Below are positions 1-7,719 of a stretch of 22,876 nucleotides of DNA, piece after piece. The translations under genes and the position numbers were made by a program. The first letter of the stretch is position 1. Each line of letters begins with the position of its first letter. Source of the stretch: SZUA-22 sp039714835 (GTDB lineage Bacteria; Bacteroidota; Ignavibacteria; Ignavibacteriales; Melioribacteraceae); assembly GCA_039714835.1 (NCBI GenBank), contig JBDLIN010000032.1, forward strand, positions 1-22,876, in the 5' to 3' direction. Below the pieces are notes generated by a model. That model ran no database searches. It saw only the letters and a program-made list of their open reading frames with translations, and was not told the origin of the DNA.

Positions 1-29
1 GATTCTTGATTTTTAATAAAAAATACTTG

Positions 30-72
30 TTGTCGAGGACCATTTTTAACTACCTTTGGTAGTCCTCGACAA
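30..72. repeat. Palindrome 1 upstream of uvrB
   Basis: Perfect 11-bp inverted repeat: TTGTCGAGGAC (30-40) pairs with GTCCTCGACAA (62-72). The 21-base interior contains a second small inverted repeat, CTACC/GGTAG (50-54 and 58-62), which shares base 62 with the outer stem and so could form as an alternative. No T-run follows on either strand, so it does not look like an intrinsic terminator. It resembles the palindrome at 85-108. Confidence 0.6.
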
Positions 73-84
73 TATTTAATTCTA

Positions 85-108
85 CTGTCAAGGTGTGGAC
101 CTTGACAG
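85..108. repeat. Palindrome 2 upstream of uvrB
   Basis: Perfect 10-bp stem CTGTCAAGGT (85-94) and ACCTTGACAG (99-108) with a four-base GTGG loop. The core TGTCAAGG matches TGTCGAGG of the first palindrome except at one position, and there the base pair changes as a unit (G-C to A-T). It is not followed by a T-run. It is probably a member of an intergenic palindrome family, though it could also act as RNA structure in a leader. Confidence 0.6.
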
Positions 109-175
109 ACAGAAAAGTTTTTGATTGTTAGGTTATTAGCAGATCAATATTGAAAATTTAAATTCCATTCTTTTT

Positions 176-204
176 AATTAGTGCTAATTCGTGAAATTAG
201 TGGC
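176..204 (+). repeat. Short-period tandem motif (copy A)
   Basis: Three consecutive units of 9-10 bases are visible: ATTAGTGCTA (177-186), ATTCGTGAA (187-195) and ATTAGTGGC (196-204). A similar array, also ending in GTGGC, lies at 5273-5299. It overlaps a possible GTG start at 181 for an extended uvrB frame, which argues that this stretch is non-coding leader. Confidence 0.5.
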
Positions 205-228
205 TTTAATTCACTATATTCGCACAGT

Positions 229-2241
229 ATGAATAAATTTGACCTCATATCTAATTACAAACCAGCTGGAGATCAACCCCAAGCAATTGCAGAACTTACC
301 AAAGGTCTTAATGATGGTGAAAAGCATCAAGTTCTGTTGGGTGTTACCGGGAGTGGTAAAACATTCACAATGTCCAATGTAATTGCAAATGTTAACAAAC
401 CGACATTAATAATATCACATAATAAAACTCTAGCTGCTCAACTCTACTCTGAATTCAAATCTTTTTTCCCAAATAACGCAGTTGAGTTTTTCATAAGCTA
501 TTATGATTACTATCAACCCGAAGCTTATGTTGTGAAAAGCGATCTCTACATTGAAAAAGATTTTTCGGTTAATGAAGAAATTGATCGTCTTAGACTTAAA
601 GCTACTACAGCGTTAATTGAAGGTAGAAACGATGTAATAATTGTCGCCAGCGTCAGCTGCATATATGGTATCGGGGCACCTGATCAATATGCTGAGCAAA
701 TAACATTTATTAGAAAAGGACAGGGAATAGAACGAAAAAAGTTTATGCGTTCCCTAATAGATATTTATTATACCAGAAATGATGTTGAATTCACTCGAGG
801 GACATTTCGTGCAAGAGGAGATGTTGTTGAAGTTATTCCGGCTTATCAATACGAGGAAGCAATAAGAGTTGAATTTTGGGATGATGAAATAGAAAGAGTA
901 TCTATCATTGATTCAATTACAGGTGAATTTATTAAAGAAGTTGAATCGACAGCAATTTATCCGGCAAAATATTTTGTAACGACCAAAGAACAAGTGAACA
1001 GAGGCGTCCAGACAATTAAAGAAGAGTTGATAGAACGTCTAGCAGTTTTTCATAAAGATGAAAAATATCTTGAAGCACAAAGAATAGAACAGCGAACTCA
1101 TTACGATGTTGAAATGATGAGAGAGATCGGTTATTGTTCAGGGATTGAAAATTATTCACGACATATGGATGGACGACCACCGGGTTCTCGACCATCTTGT
1201 TTATTTGATTATTTCCCGGATGATTATTTGTTAATTATTGATGAATCGCATGTAACAGTTCCACAGATAAGAGGTATGTATCTTGGAGATCGTTCCCGAA
1301 AAGAAACACTTGTTGAATTTGGATTTAGGCTTCCATCAGCATTGGATAATAGACCCCTTAAATTTGATGAATATGAAGATTTAACAAATCAAGTTATTTA
1401 TGTAAGCGCTACACCAGGTAATTATGAACTGGAAAAAACAGACGGTGTTTACATTGAACAAATTATTAGACCAACTGGTTTGCTTGATCCCGAAATATTA
1501 GTCAGACCAATTGATAATCAAATTGATGATCTGATTGGTGAAATTAAAAATCGTACAGAAAAAAATGAGCGAGTTCTTGTAACAACACTCACAAAAAAAA
1601 TGGCTGAAGATCTTGCTGATTATTTAGAAAAGTTGAATATAAGGGTTAAATATATTCATAGTGATATTGATTCGTTAGAGCGAGTTGAAATTATTAGAGA
1701 TTTGAGGATTGGTGATTTCGATGTATTGGTGGGAGTTAACTTACTCCGCGAGGGATTAGATCTGCCAGAGGTTTCTTTAGTAGCAATAATCGATGCAGAT
1801 AAGGAGGGATTTTTACGAAGTGAGAGATCGTTAATGCAGACAGCAGGAAGAACAGCAAGGAATGTTGACGGTAAAGTGATTATGTATGCTGACAGAATTA
1901 CAGCTTCAATGAAAAAAACAATCGATGAAACTAACAGAAGAAGAAAAATTCAGCAGCAGTATAATGAACAGAATAATATCTCTCCCAAAACAATCTACAA
2001 AAGTCGTGATGAAATATTAAAATCAACATCAATTGCAGATATGCGTAAAAAGGATGAGTATGATCAAGGTTCTTTCTCTAAAGTTGCTGAACCAGTTATT
2101 AAGTATATGTCTACATCAGAAAAATTTGACCTGATTGAAGAAATGACAGAAGAGATGAAACAAGCCGCAAAAGATCTAGAATTTGAAAAAGCAGCCTTCC
2201 TTAGAGATGAAATAGAGAAGTTGAAAAGTCTAATCAAATAA
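229..2241 (+). CDS. uvrB: Excinuclease ABC subunit B
   Basis: UvrB is the damage-verifying helicase-like subunit of nucleotide excision repair. UvrA loads it at lesions and it recruits UvrC for incision, in the cytoplasm. The 670-residue product has the family opening (SNYKPAGDQPQAI, residues 8-20), Walker A GVTGSGKT (38-45), the aromatic beta-hairpin region YYDYYQPEAY (91-100) that clamps DNA, a helicase box IIDESH, motif VI QTAGRTAR, and a C-terminal UVR helix pair near residues 630-665 that contacts UvrC. The length is normal for the family. The frame can be opened at GTG 181, but ATG 229 gives the conserved N-terminus and the extra 16 residues would fall in an intergenic repeat. No Shine-Dalgarno is evident before ATG 229. 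The next gene on the same strand is kdsA, about 100 bases downstream and probably separately expressed. Confidence 0.97.
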   Translation: MNKFDLISNYKPAGDQPQAIAELTKGLNDGEKHQVLLGVTGSGKTFTMSNVIANVNKPTLIISHNKTLAAQLYSEFKSFFPNNAVEFFISYYDYYQPEAYVVKSDLYIEKDFSVNEEIDRLRLKATTALIEGRNDVIIVASVSCIYGIGAPDQYAEQITFIRKGQGIERKKFMRSLIDIYYTRNDVEFTRGTFRARGDVVEVIPAYQYEEAIRVEFWDDEIERVSIIDSITGEFIKEVESTAIYPAKYFVTTKEQVNRGVQTIKEELIERLAVFHKDEKYLEAQRIEQRTHYDVEMMREIGYCSGIENYSRHMDGRPPGSRPSCLFDYFPDDYLLIIDESHVTVPQIRGMYLGDRSRKETLVEFGFRLPSALDNRPLKFDEYEDLTNQVIYVSATPGNYELEKTDGVYIEQIIRPTGLLDPEILVRPIDNQIDDLIGEIKNRTEKNERVLVTTLTKKMAEDLADYLEKLNIRVKYIHSDIDSLERVEIIRDLRIGDFDVLVGVNLLREGLDLPEVSLVAIIDADKEGFLRSERSLMQTAGRTARNVDGKVIMYADRITASMKKTIDETNRRRKIQQQYNEQNNISPKTIYKSRDEILKSTSIADMRKKDEYDQGSFSKVAEPVIKYMSTSEKFDLIEEMTEEMKQAAKDLEFEKAAFLRDEIEKLKSLIK

Positions 2242-2283
2242 TTATTCTTAAATAATGACAATTATAAATTCCACTAAATTTGT

Positions 2284-2291
2284 TATCTTTG
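2284..2291 (+). promoter_or_regulatory. Possible -7 element of the kdsA promoter
   Basis: TATCTTTG matches the Bacteroidota -7 consensus TAnnTTTG and lies 55 bases before the kdsA start in the uvrB-kdsA gap. No good upstream TTG (-33) element was found at the usual distance, so this is weak. Confidence 0.25.
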
Positions 2292-2346
2292 ACATCATGA
2301 CTTTTTATTGGAATTATTTATATAAACTTTTACTGCGAGAAAATAG

Positions 2347-3180
2347 ATGAGTTATAAAAAGGTTAATATTGGAAATATTGAGTGTGGTGCTGATCAATTA
2401 TTTTTGATTTCCGGACCTTGTGTTATTGAAGATGAAAGTATTATGATGACAGTTGCAGAAAAGTTAAAAGATATTACTTCAAGACTTAAAATTCCTCTGA
2501 TTTATAAATCTTCATTCCAAAAAGACAATCGAAGTTCAGTTGAATATTATATGGGACCAGGACTCGATGAAGGATTAAAAGTTTTAGAAAAAATAAAGAA
2601 AGAATTCGATATTCCTATTCTAACTGATGTTCACTACCCAGATCAAGTAAAGCCAGTTGCGGAAGTAGTTGATATAATACAAATACCAGCATATTTATGT
2701 ATGCAGACTACTCTTGTAATTAAAGCAGCAAAAACCGGCAGAGTTGTGAATCTGAAACATGGTCAGTTCCTTGCTCCGGAAAATATGATAAAGCCTGTTC
2801 AAAAAATTGAGAGTGAAGGAAACAAAAATATTATTCTCACCGAGCGTGGGTATGCTTTTGGTTATAATGATCTGATTGTGGACCCAAGAAGTTTTTATCA
2901 TCTTAATGAAATTGGCTATCCGGTTGTTTTCGATGTTACACATGCGATAAGGAAATATGGGATTCCAAGTGCTGATCCTTCCGGTGGGGCAAGACAATAT
3001 CTGAATGTACTTGGTCGTGCAGCTGTTGCTGCCGGGATTGATGGACTTTTTATTGAAACCCACTCTTGTCCTAGTGAAGCTCTTTGTGATGCTGCAAGTC
3101 AATTAGACATAGATCAGTTAGAAGAATTCTTGAAACCGTTGATAGAATTACATAATATTGAAGTAAAATATCGAAATTAA
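2347..3180 (+). CDS. kdsA: 3-deoxy-8-phosphooctulonate synthase (Kdo8P synthase)
   Basis: Condenses phosphoenolpyruvate with arabinose 5-phosphate to give Kdo-8-phosphate, the committed step to the Kdo sugars of LPS, in the cytoplasm. The 277-residue protein has the family signatures SGPCVIE (22-28), YKSSFQKDNRSS (the substrate-binding KAS/SF-NRSS region), GPGLDEG, FDVTHA and GLFIETH. Position 25, where E. coli KdsA has Asn, is Cys, and the His and Glu/Asp ligands are in place (FDVTHA, IETH and ALCDAAS). This is the pattern of the metal-dependent class. ATG 2347 is the only start giving the usual N-terminus; the Shine-Dalgarno is weak. The next gene starts 26 bases after the stop, suggesting an operon. 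Confidence 0.96.
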   Translation: MSYKKVNIGNIECGADQLFLISGPCVIEDESIMMTVAEKLKDITSRLKIPLIYKSSFQKDNRSSVEYYMGPGLDEGLKVLEKIKKEFDIPILTDVHYPDQVKPVAEVVDIIQIPAYLCMQTTLVIKAAKTGRVVNLKHGQFLAPENMIKPVQKIESEGNKNIILTERGYAFGYNDLIVDPRSFYHLNEIGYPVVFDVTHAIRKYGIPSADPSGGARQYLNVLGRAAVAAGIDGLFIETHSCPSEALCDAASQLDIDQLEEFLKPLIELHNIEVKYRN

Positions 3181-3206
3181 ATTTTAATAAAAAGGTTAAA
3201 TAAGTT

Positions 3207-4229
3207 ATGGAATTATATTTAGACTCAGCAGACGTAGTAGAAATCAAAGAAGCTTTTAACTTGGGTTTTCTTAATGGATTAACGACCACACCGACATTCA
3301 TGCATCGTCATGGTATTACTAATATTGATGAAACAATTATTGAACTCTCAAATATAGTACCTGTTCTCCAAATTGAAGCGTTAGGCAGCGATGTTGATTC
3401 AATACTTTCTGAAGTACACAGACAAAATGATCTTGGACTTGATAAATCAAAAACAGTTTACAAAATCCCAATTTCTCTAGAAGGTGTGAAAGCATGTAAA
3501 AAATTGACTGATGATGGTTTTATGGTAAATATTCATTTAGTATATACACTACAGCAAGCTTATATGGCAATGGCAGCTGGAGCAACATATGTTTGCCCCC
3601 TCGTAGGAAGATTACAAGATCAGGGACACGATGCTCTCCAATTGATCGATCAATGTGTGCAAGCTGTAAACTATTATGGATATAATTCGAAGATAATGTT
3701 CTCTTCAGTGCGTAATATCGAACATGTAAGGAATGCATTGAATATTGGAGTTCATACTATCACGGCACCTTGGAAAGTCATTCAGCAAATGAGTAAAAAC
3801 AATCTCACAGATTTAGGGACACAGCAATTTGTTGAACATACTCGACTTATGACATACAAAATTAAGGATATCTTAGATGGTGAGAATCCAGTAGTCACTG
3901 TTGATAATACAATCTCAGAATGTCTGCTGCAAATGACAGTTGGTGGTTTTGGGGCAGTTACTATCGTAGATGCAAAAGGAGAGGCAGTTGGTATTTTTAC
4001 AGATGGCGATCTAAGAAGACTCATTGCTAATAAAGGCGGTGATTCGGTGACTAAGAAAGTTGGTGAAATTTTAACTCTCATAAAGCCTTTTACTATTGAT
4101 GAAAATGAACTTCTATTTGAAGCAAACAGTATTTTTCAGAAGAACCCAATAAATAGTATTGTTGTAACCAGAAATAATAAAGTTACAGGTATGATCCATA
4201 TCCAGGATATTGTTGGAATGGAAAGATAA
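3207..4229 (+). CDS. Transaldolase/fructose-6-phosphate aldolase-like domain fused to CBS pair
   Basis: The N-terminal ~215 residues align by eye with E. coli FSA (TalC/MipB family): MELYLD opening, the Schiff-base lysine K86 in VYKIPIS (FSA K85 in VVKVPVT), EG and AGA(T/E)YV segments, R135 (FSA R134) and the IT.P...QQM end. Several active-site positions differ: TTTP for TTNP (Asn28 to Thr), His110 for Thr109 and Leu132 for Tyr131. Residues ~222-340 are two CBS motifs with GIFTDGDLRR (262-271) and GMIHIQDIVG, nearly the wording of the CBS tail of arabinose-5-phosphate isomerase (KdsD/KpsF). It follows kdsA by 26 bases and is probably cotranscribed. From this I infer a role in making or controlling arabinose 5-phosphate, or a ligand-regulated aldolase. 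The domain assignment is firm; the reaction is not known. Confidence 0.85.
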   Translation: MELYLDSADVVEIKEAFNLGFLNGLTTTPTFMHRHGITNIDETIIELSNIVPVLQIEALGSDVDSILSEVHRQNDLGLDKSKTVYKIPISLEGVKACKKLTDDGFMVNIHLVYTLQQAYMAMAAGATYVCPLVGRLQDQGHDALQLIDQCVQAVNYYGYNSKIMFSSVRNIEHVRNALNIGVHTITAPWKVIQQMSKNNLTDLGTQQFVEHTRLMTYKIKDILDGENPVVTVDNTISECLLQMTVGGFGAVTIVDAKGEAVGIFTDGDLRRLIANKGGDSVTKKVGEILTLIKPFTIDENELLFEANSIFQKNPINSIVVTRNNKVTGMIHIQDIVGMER

Positions 4230-4379
4230 ATAGAGCATTATCACTGTTTGTAAAAGAGAGTGAGTTATTTAAAATTAAAAGCCATCTTATTTTATTTGAT
4301 ATTGAAAAGAGGAGTTAGTGAACTAACACCCAACAAAGATTTAAAAATTATTTTATTAAACTAATCAAGGAGGAATGTT

Positions 4380-5183
4380 ATGGATAGTGCAATGACTACA
4401 ATTGAATTTTATGCTACTAATATTTTAATAGCCTTAATAATACTTGTTGTAGGTATTTGGGTTGCAAAAATTATTACTAAATCTGTCAGCAAAATATTGT
4501 ACAAAAAAGAAATGGATCCTACCCTAATTAAATTTCTATTAGGAATTGTAAAAACTTTATTATATGCATTTGTAATAATTGCAGCAATCGATAAGGCTGG
4601 TATTGAATCGACTTCGATTATAGCTGTATTAGGTGCCGCCGGTTTAGCAGTTGGCTTAGCGCTCCAAGGTTCTCTCTCTAATTTTGCAGCGGGAGTAATG
4701 TTGATAATATTTAAACCAATTAAAGCTGGTGATTTTGTTGAAGCAGGCGGAGCAATGGGTTCTGTTGAGGAAATTGGAATTTTTGTTACAACACTTATTA
4801 GTCCTGATAATAAAACTATTTTCGTACCCAATTCACAAATGGGTAGTGGTGCAATCATAAATTATTCAACTAAAGATACAAGAAGAATTGATATGGAATT
4901 TGGGATTGGCTATTCCGATGATATTGATAAAGCAAGAAGCGTCATTTTGGATGTACTAAATGGTGATTCAAGAATATTACAACAGCCGGCTCCAGATGTT
5001 TTTGTTGGAACACTGGCTGATAGCAGTGTTAATTTTAAAGTAAGGCCATGGGTTAAAGGAGCAGATTATTGGGGTGTATATTTTGATGTAACAGAAAATA
5101 TTAAGAAGAAATTTGATGCGAATAATATTTCTATTCCTTTCCCGCAAACAGATGTGCATCTTTTTCAAGAATCTAATAATTAG
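4380..5183 (+). CDS. Small-conductance mechanosensitive channel (MscS family)
   Basis: Inner-membrane channel that opens on membrane tension to release solutes after osmotic downshock. The 267-residue length is close to E. coli MscS. Two N-terminal membrane helices lie near residues 10-30 and 52-72. They are followed by the Gly/Ala-rich pore helix (IIAVLGAAGLAVGLALQGSL and FAAGVMLIIFKP), the beta domain with IGIFVTTLISPDNKTIFVPNS, and the C-terminal cytosolic cage domain. The start is set by AAGGAGGA at 4367-4374, five bases before the ATG. The gene stands alone: it has a 150-base leader behind the aldolase-CBS gene and a strong hairpin terminator after it. Confidence 0.95.
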   Translation: MDSAMTTIEFYATNILIALIILVVGIWVAKIITKSVSKILYKKEMDPTLIKFLLGIVKTLLYAFVIIAAIDKAGIESTSIIAVLGAAGLAVGLALQGSLSNFAAGVMLIIFKPIKAGDFVEAGGAMGSVEEIGIFVTTLISPDNKTIFVPNSQMGSGAIINYSTKDTRRIDMEFGIGYSDDIDKARSVILDVLNGDSRILQQPAPDVFVGTLADSSVNFKVRPWVKGADYWGVYFDVTENIKKKFDANNISIPFPQTDVHLFQESNN

Positions 5184-5203
5184 TCAATTATAAATAATTT
5201 GAT

Positions 5204-5240
5204 AAAAGGGGATACAATCTTGTATCCCTTTTTATTTTAA
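5204..5240 (+). terminator. Intrinsic terminator after the MscS gene
   Basis: GGGATACAA (5209-5217) pairs with TTGTATCCC (5220-5228). The flanking AAAA (5204-5207) and TTTT (5230-5233) extend the stem, and the sequence continues with a T-rich tail. It lies about 20 bases after the mscS stop. The A-run on the 5' side could make it work in both directions. Confidence 0.85.
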
Positions 5241-5272
5241 TTACATCAATATTTGTTTCTTGAATAATACCT

Positions 5273-5299
5273 ATTAATGTAATTTGTGTAATTCGTGGC
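5273..5299 (+). repeat. Short-period tandem motif (copy B)
   Basis: Three consecutive 9-base units: ATTAATGTA (5273-5281), ATTTGTGTA (5282-5290) and ATTCGTGGC (5291-5299). The last 19 bases match copy A (186-204) at 16 positions. It lies about 70 bases upstream of the lipoprotein start at 5369, in non-coding sequence. Confidence 0.5.
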
Positions 5300-5368
5300 A
5301 GTTGTGTTTTTTATAATTCAGAAATCAATTGTATTTTGCAATTAAAGTCAGAGAAATTAAAATCAACT

Positions 5369-6034
5369 ATGAAGATATATTTAATTAGCTTTTTATTGAT
5401 AACATTTATAGCATGTAACTCAGCTGATGAACCTAAAGCCGATCTGAGTAAAGACAGCACAGAAAATAAGCAGTTATCCAAATCGGTAAATGTTGATAAA
5501 GAAGAAAAACCAGCTAAAAGTGATAGTAATATTGTCCCAAATATCATTGAAGATAATGGGAAATTAAGCAATAACAAAGTTCAATCAATATCAGATTTGT
5601 GGGAGACATATAAATCTTCAAAGTCTATTGCCGAAGAGAACTTCAGTGATGGTGATTTTTCATCAATGATTAAGAATTATGAAATATCAGCTAATGCGGC
5701 AATTGGACTTAGCAGGGAAGACTTAGCAGCATGGCAGCTAAATAATATTGGACATTTTTCAATTGAAGAATTTATGAAAAGAACTGATTATAATGATAGA
5801 GTCCGAAAATTAGCAATTGAAACTGATCCAATTGAAAAGAGTACTTATTTTAAAGAAACGAAAAATATTTTTAAGAAAGATTATAAACTTCTACTTGATG
5901 CTGAACCACATCTAAAAAGAGCAAGTCGATTGGATAGAAAATATAAATTTTCCAATAGGACAAAAACTATTAGAAATAACATAAATTTTATTAAATGGGT
6001 TCGAGAATTTTTAAAAACTAAAGTAGCACAATAA
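5369..6034 (+). CDS. Lipoprotein of unknown function, helical C-terminal region
   Basis: The 221-residue product begins with a lipoprotein signal (MKIYLISFLLITFIAC, modified Cys at residue 16). A charged, low-complexity linker rich in Lys, Asp, Ser and Asn follows to about residue 70. The rest is a mostly helical domain with features reminiscent of degenerate TPR helices (for example AAWQLNNIGHFSIEEF). No catalytic motif is recognised. The frame extends upstream to a TTG at 5336, but the lipoprotein signal starts at ATG 5369. The next gene starts about 12 bases after the stop, so the two are probably cotranscribed; the product would act in the periplasm or at the outer membrane. Confidence 0.8.
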   Translation: MKIYLISFLLITFIACNSADEPKADLSKDSTENKQLSKSVNVDKEEKPAKSDSNIVPNIIEDNGKLSNNKVQSISDLWETYKSSKSIAEENFSDGDFSSMIKNYEISANAAIGLSREDLAAWQLNNIGHFSIEEFMKRTDYNDRVRKLAIETDPIEKSTYFKETKNIFKKDYKLLLDAEPHLKRASRLDRKYKFSNRTKTIRNNINFIKWVREFLKTKVAQ

Positions 6035-6046
6035 ACAGAGGGAATG

Positions 6047-6268
6047 ATGAATATTCAAAGTATTAAATTAAGCACATCTCTAATTTTAGTTGTATTAGCA
6101 TCCATTTTCTTAATACAAAACACACAAGTTGTTGAGATAAATATCTTTTTTTGGTCAATATCAATGTCAAGAGCCATTATGGTTGTTATGCTGCTGGTGG
6201 TTGGGATTTTGATAGGATGGTTTTTAAATGGTTATTTATCCCACAAAAAGAAAAAAGATTCTAACTAA
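6047..6268 (+). CDS. LapA-domain (DUF1049) small membrane protein
   Basis: A 73-residue protein with two membrane helices (about residues 8-24 and 42-62) separated by the IQNTQVVEINIFFWSISMSRA segment, the typical signature of the LapA/DUF1049 domain (QNT..V...F....P), and a short basic cytoplasmic tail (HKKKKD). In E. coli LapA works with LapB in LPS assembly control; here only the fold can be claimed. Two start codons are adjacent, ATG 6044 and ATG 6047. The GAGG at 6038-6041 fits the second better (5 bases against 2). It follows the lipoprotein gene by 12 bases. Confidence 0.85.
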   Translation: MNIQSIKLSTSLILVVLASIFLIQNTQVVEINIFFWSISMSRAIMVVMLLVVGILIGWFLNGYLSHKKKKDSN

Positions 6269-6270
6269 AG

Positions 6271-6301
6271 TTGTTAATTCTTTTCTTATTTTTGCTATAC
6301 T
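6271..6301 (+). promoter_or_regulatory. Possible promoter for the histidine kinase
   Basis: TTGTTA (6271-6276) and TATACT (6296-6301) are separated by 19 bases, slightly long for sigma70, and sit in the 96-base gap before the kinase start. Weak by-eye match. Confidence 0.25.
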
Positions 6302-6364
6302 TTCAAAAGTTAATATTAGCTTTATTCTATTTAACGTGATACTCAAAAATTTCTAAATTATTTT

Positions 6365-7663
6365 ATGTTTGACTTTTCCTTACACGAATTAAAAATAATC
6401 AAAGCCGAATTTGAAAAATTCGATGGTGAAAATCCTAATCCTAATGAATTACTGAGAACGGAAAAATTCTTTTATCGAATATTGAAAAATAATAATGCTA
6501 TTAAACTCCTTGTAGATAGAGAAAGTTTTGATATTGTTAACAGTAATGAAGTAGCACAAAAATTCTACGGATTCGATGAAGAGGAACTATCAAAAAAGAA
6601 GATTTTTGAGATAAATGCACTTAGTAAGGAAGATGTAATAAAAGAATATGAAAGATCAATTGATGAAAACCGCGACTATTTTGAAAGCAGGCAAAAAGAT
6701 CATAGTGGTAATGTAATAAATGTTATTGTTCGTTCTACTCCTATTAGACTCAGTGGTCAGAACTATTTTTATCTTGTCATTCACGAATTGGAAGATCATG
6801 AAAGTCTATCAGAACCTGAAGAGCCAGAAAATCATGAAACAGCGATCTTTAAACTTCCTAATTCAATAGAGAGACAAGAACTTGATGATGATTTAAACAT
6901 TATCGAAAAGAATGCAGGAGATCTTGTTGTTTTATCGAATAAGCTTGCAGAATCAGAAGAAATGTTAAAGGAACTTAATGCTAGTAAGGATAGGTTTTTT
7001 TCTATTATTTCACACGATCTAAAGAATAGTTTTTTTTCAGTTATGGGTCTAAGTAAAAAACTTGCCGATCCGGATAACCAAGAGACCGAGGACCAAAAAT
7101 CTCATATTGCCCAACTATTATATGAAAATTCTACAAAGTTATATTCTCTTCTGGAAAACTTACTGACTTGGGCAAGAGTCCAACGAGGAGAGACAATTTA
7201 TAATCCCAGTGATATAAATCTTTATGAATTAAGTTCCGAAATCGCTTCCATTTTTGAATTGAAAGCAGGGGAAAAAAACATTTCACTTGAGAATAAAGTT
7301 GAGAAAGATATTAAGATTTTTGCCGATCAAAATATGGTTAATACAATTTTAAGAAATCTGATATCTAATGCTCTAAACTTTACAAATGATGGAGGTAATA
7401 TAAAGATATCTTCAAAAATAAGAGAGAATGATATTGTTGTAACAGTTGAAGATAATGGAATTGGTATTAGTGAAGAAAATCAAAAAAAGTTGTTTAGGAT
7501 CGATCAAAAATATATAGGAACTAACACAAACGGTGAAAAAGGTACTGGTTTAGGACTTATTTTATGTAAAGAATTTATTGATAAACATGGAAAAGATATT
7601 TGGATTGAAAGTGAATTAGGAAAAGGCAGCCGGTTTAATTTTACACTTCCTCTAACTCAATAG
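6365..7663 (+). CDS. Cytosolic PAS-domain sensor histidine kinase
   Basis: A 432-residue two-component kinase without membrane segments, so probably sensing a cytoplasmic signal. A PAS domain covers about residues 40-145 (KLLVDRESFDIVNSNEVAQKFYGF). A possible coiled coil (about 165-210) leads into the dimerisation/phospho-acceptor helix with H217 in SIISHDLKNSF. The ATPase domain (~310-430) has an N box NLISNALNFT (N335), G1 VEDNGIGI (D363) and G2 GTGLGL (393-398). All residues needed for activity are visible. No response regulator or receiver domain is encoded nearby, so it is an orphan in this window. No Shine-Dalgarno is seen before ATG 6365. Confidence 0.95.
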   Translation: MFDFSLHELKIIKAEFEKFDGENPNPNELLRTEKFFYRILKNNNAIKLLVDRESFDIVNSNEVAQKFYGFDEEELSKKKIFEINALSKEDVIKEYERSIDENRDYFESRQKDHSGNVINVIVRSTPIRLSGQNYFYLVIHELEDHESLSEPEEPENHETAIFKLPNSIERQELDDDLNIIEKNAGDLVVLSNKLAESEEMLKELNASKDRFFSIISHDLKNSFFSVMGLSKKLADPDNQETEDQKSHIAQLLYENSTKLYSLLENLLTWARVQRGETIYNPSDINLYELSSEIASIFELKAGEKNISLENKVEKDIKIFADQNMVNTILRNLISNALNFTNDGGNIKISSKIRENDIVVTVEDNGIGISEENQKKLFRIDQKYIGTNTNGEKGTGLGLILCKEFIDKHGKDIWIESELGKGSRFNFTLPLTQ

Positions 7664-7719
7664 ACTTTTATAATAAATTTAAATACACTGACCTTAAAAA
7701 AATTGCGTTAAAAATTCAT

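Noticed and set aside
181..228. GTG-initiated N-terminal extension of UvrB
   Set aside because: The extension lies in an intergenic repeat and the family N-terminus begins at ATG 229.
2695..3102. 135-codon minus-strand frame inside kdsA
   Set aside because: It runs antisense through a certain gene and its peptide shows no recognisable domain.
4308..4330. GTTAG/CTAAC inverted repeat in the MscS leader
   Set aside because: Five pairs in AT-rich sequence is near what chance would give.
4409..4858. 149-codon minus-strand frame inside the MscS gene
   Set aside because: Hydrophobic only because it mirrors the membrane helices of the real gene; no independent signal.
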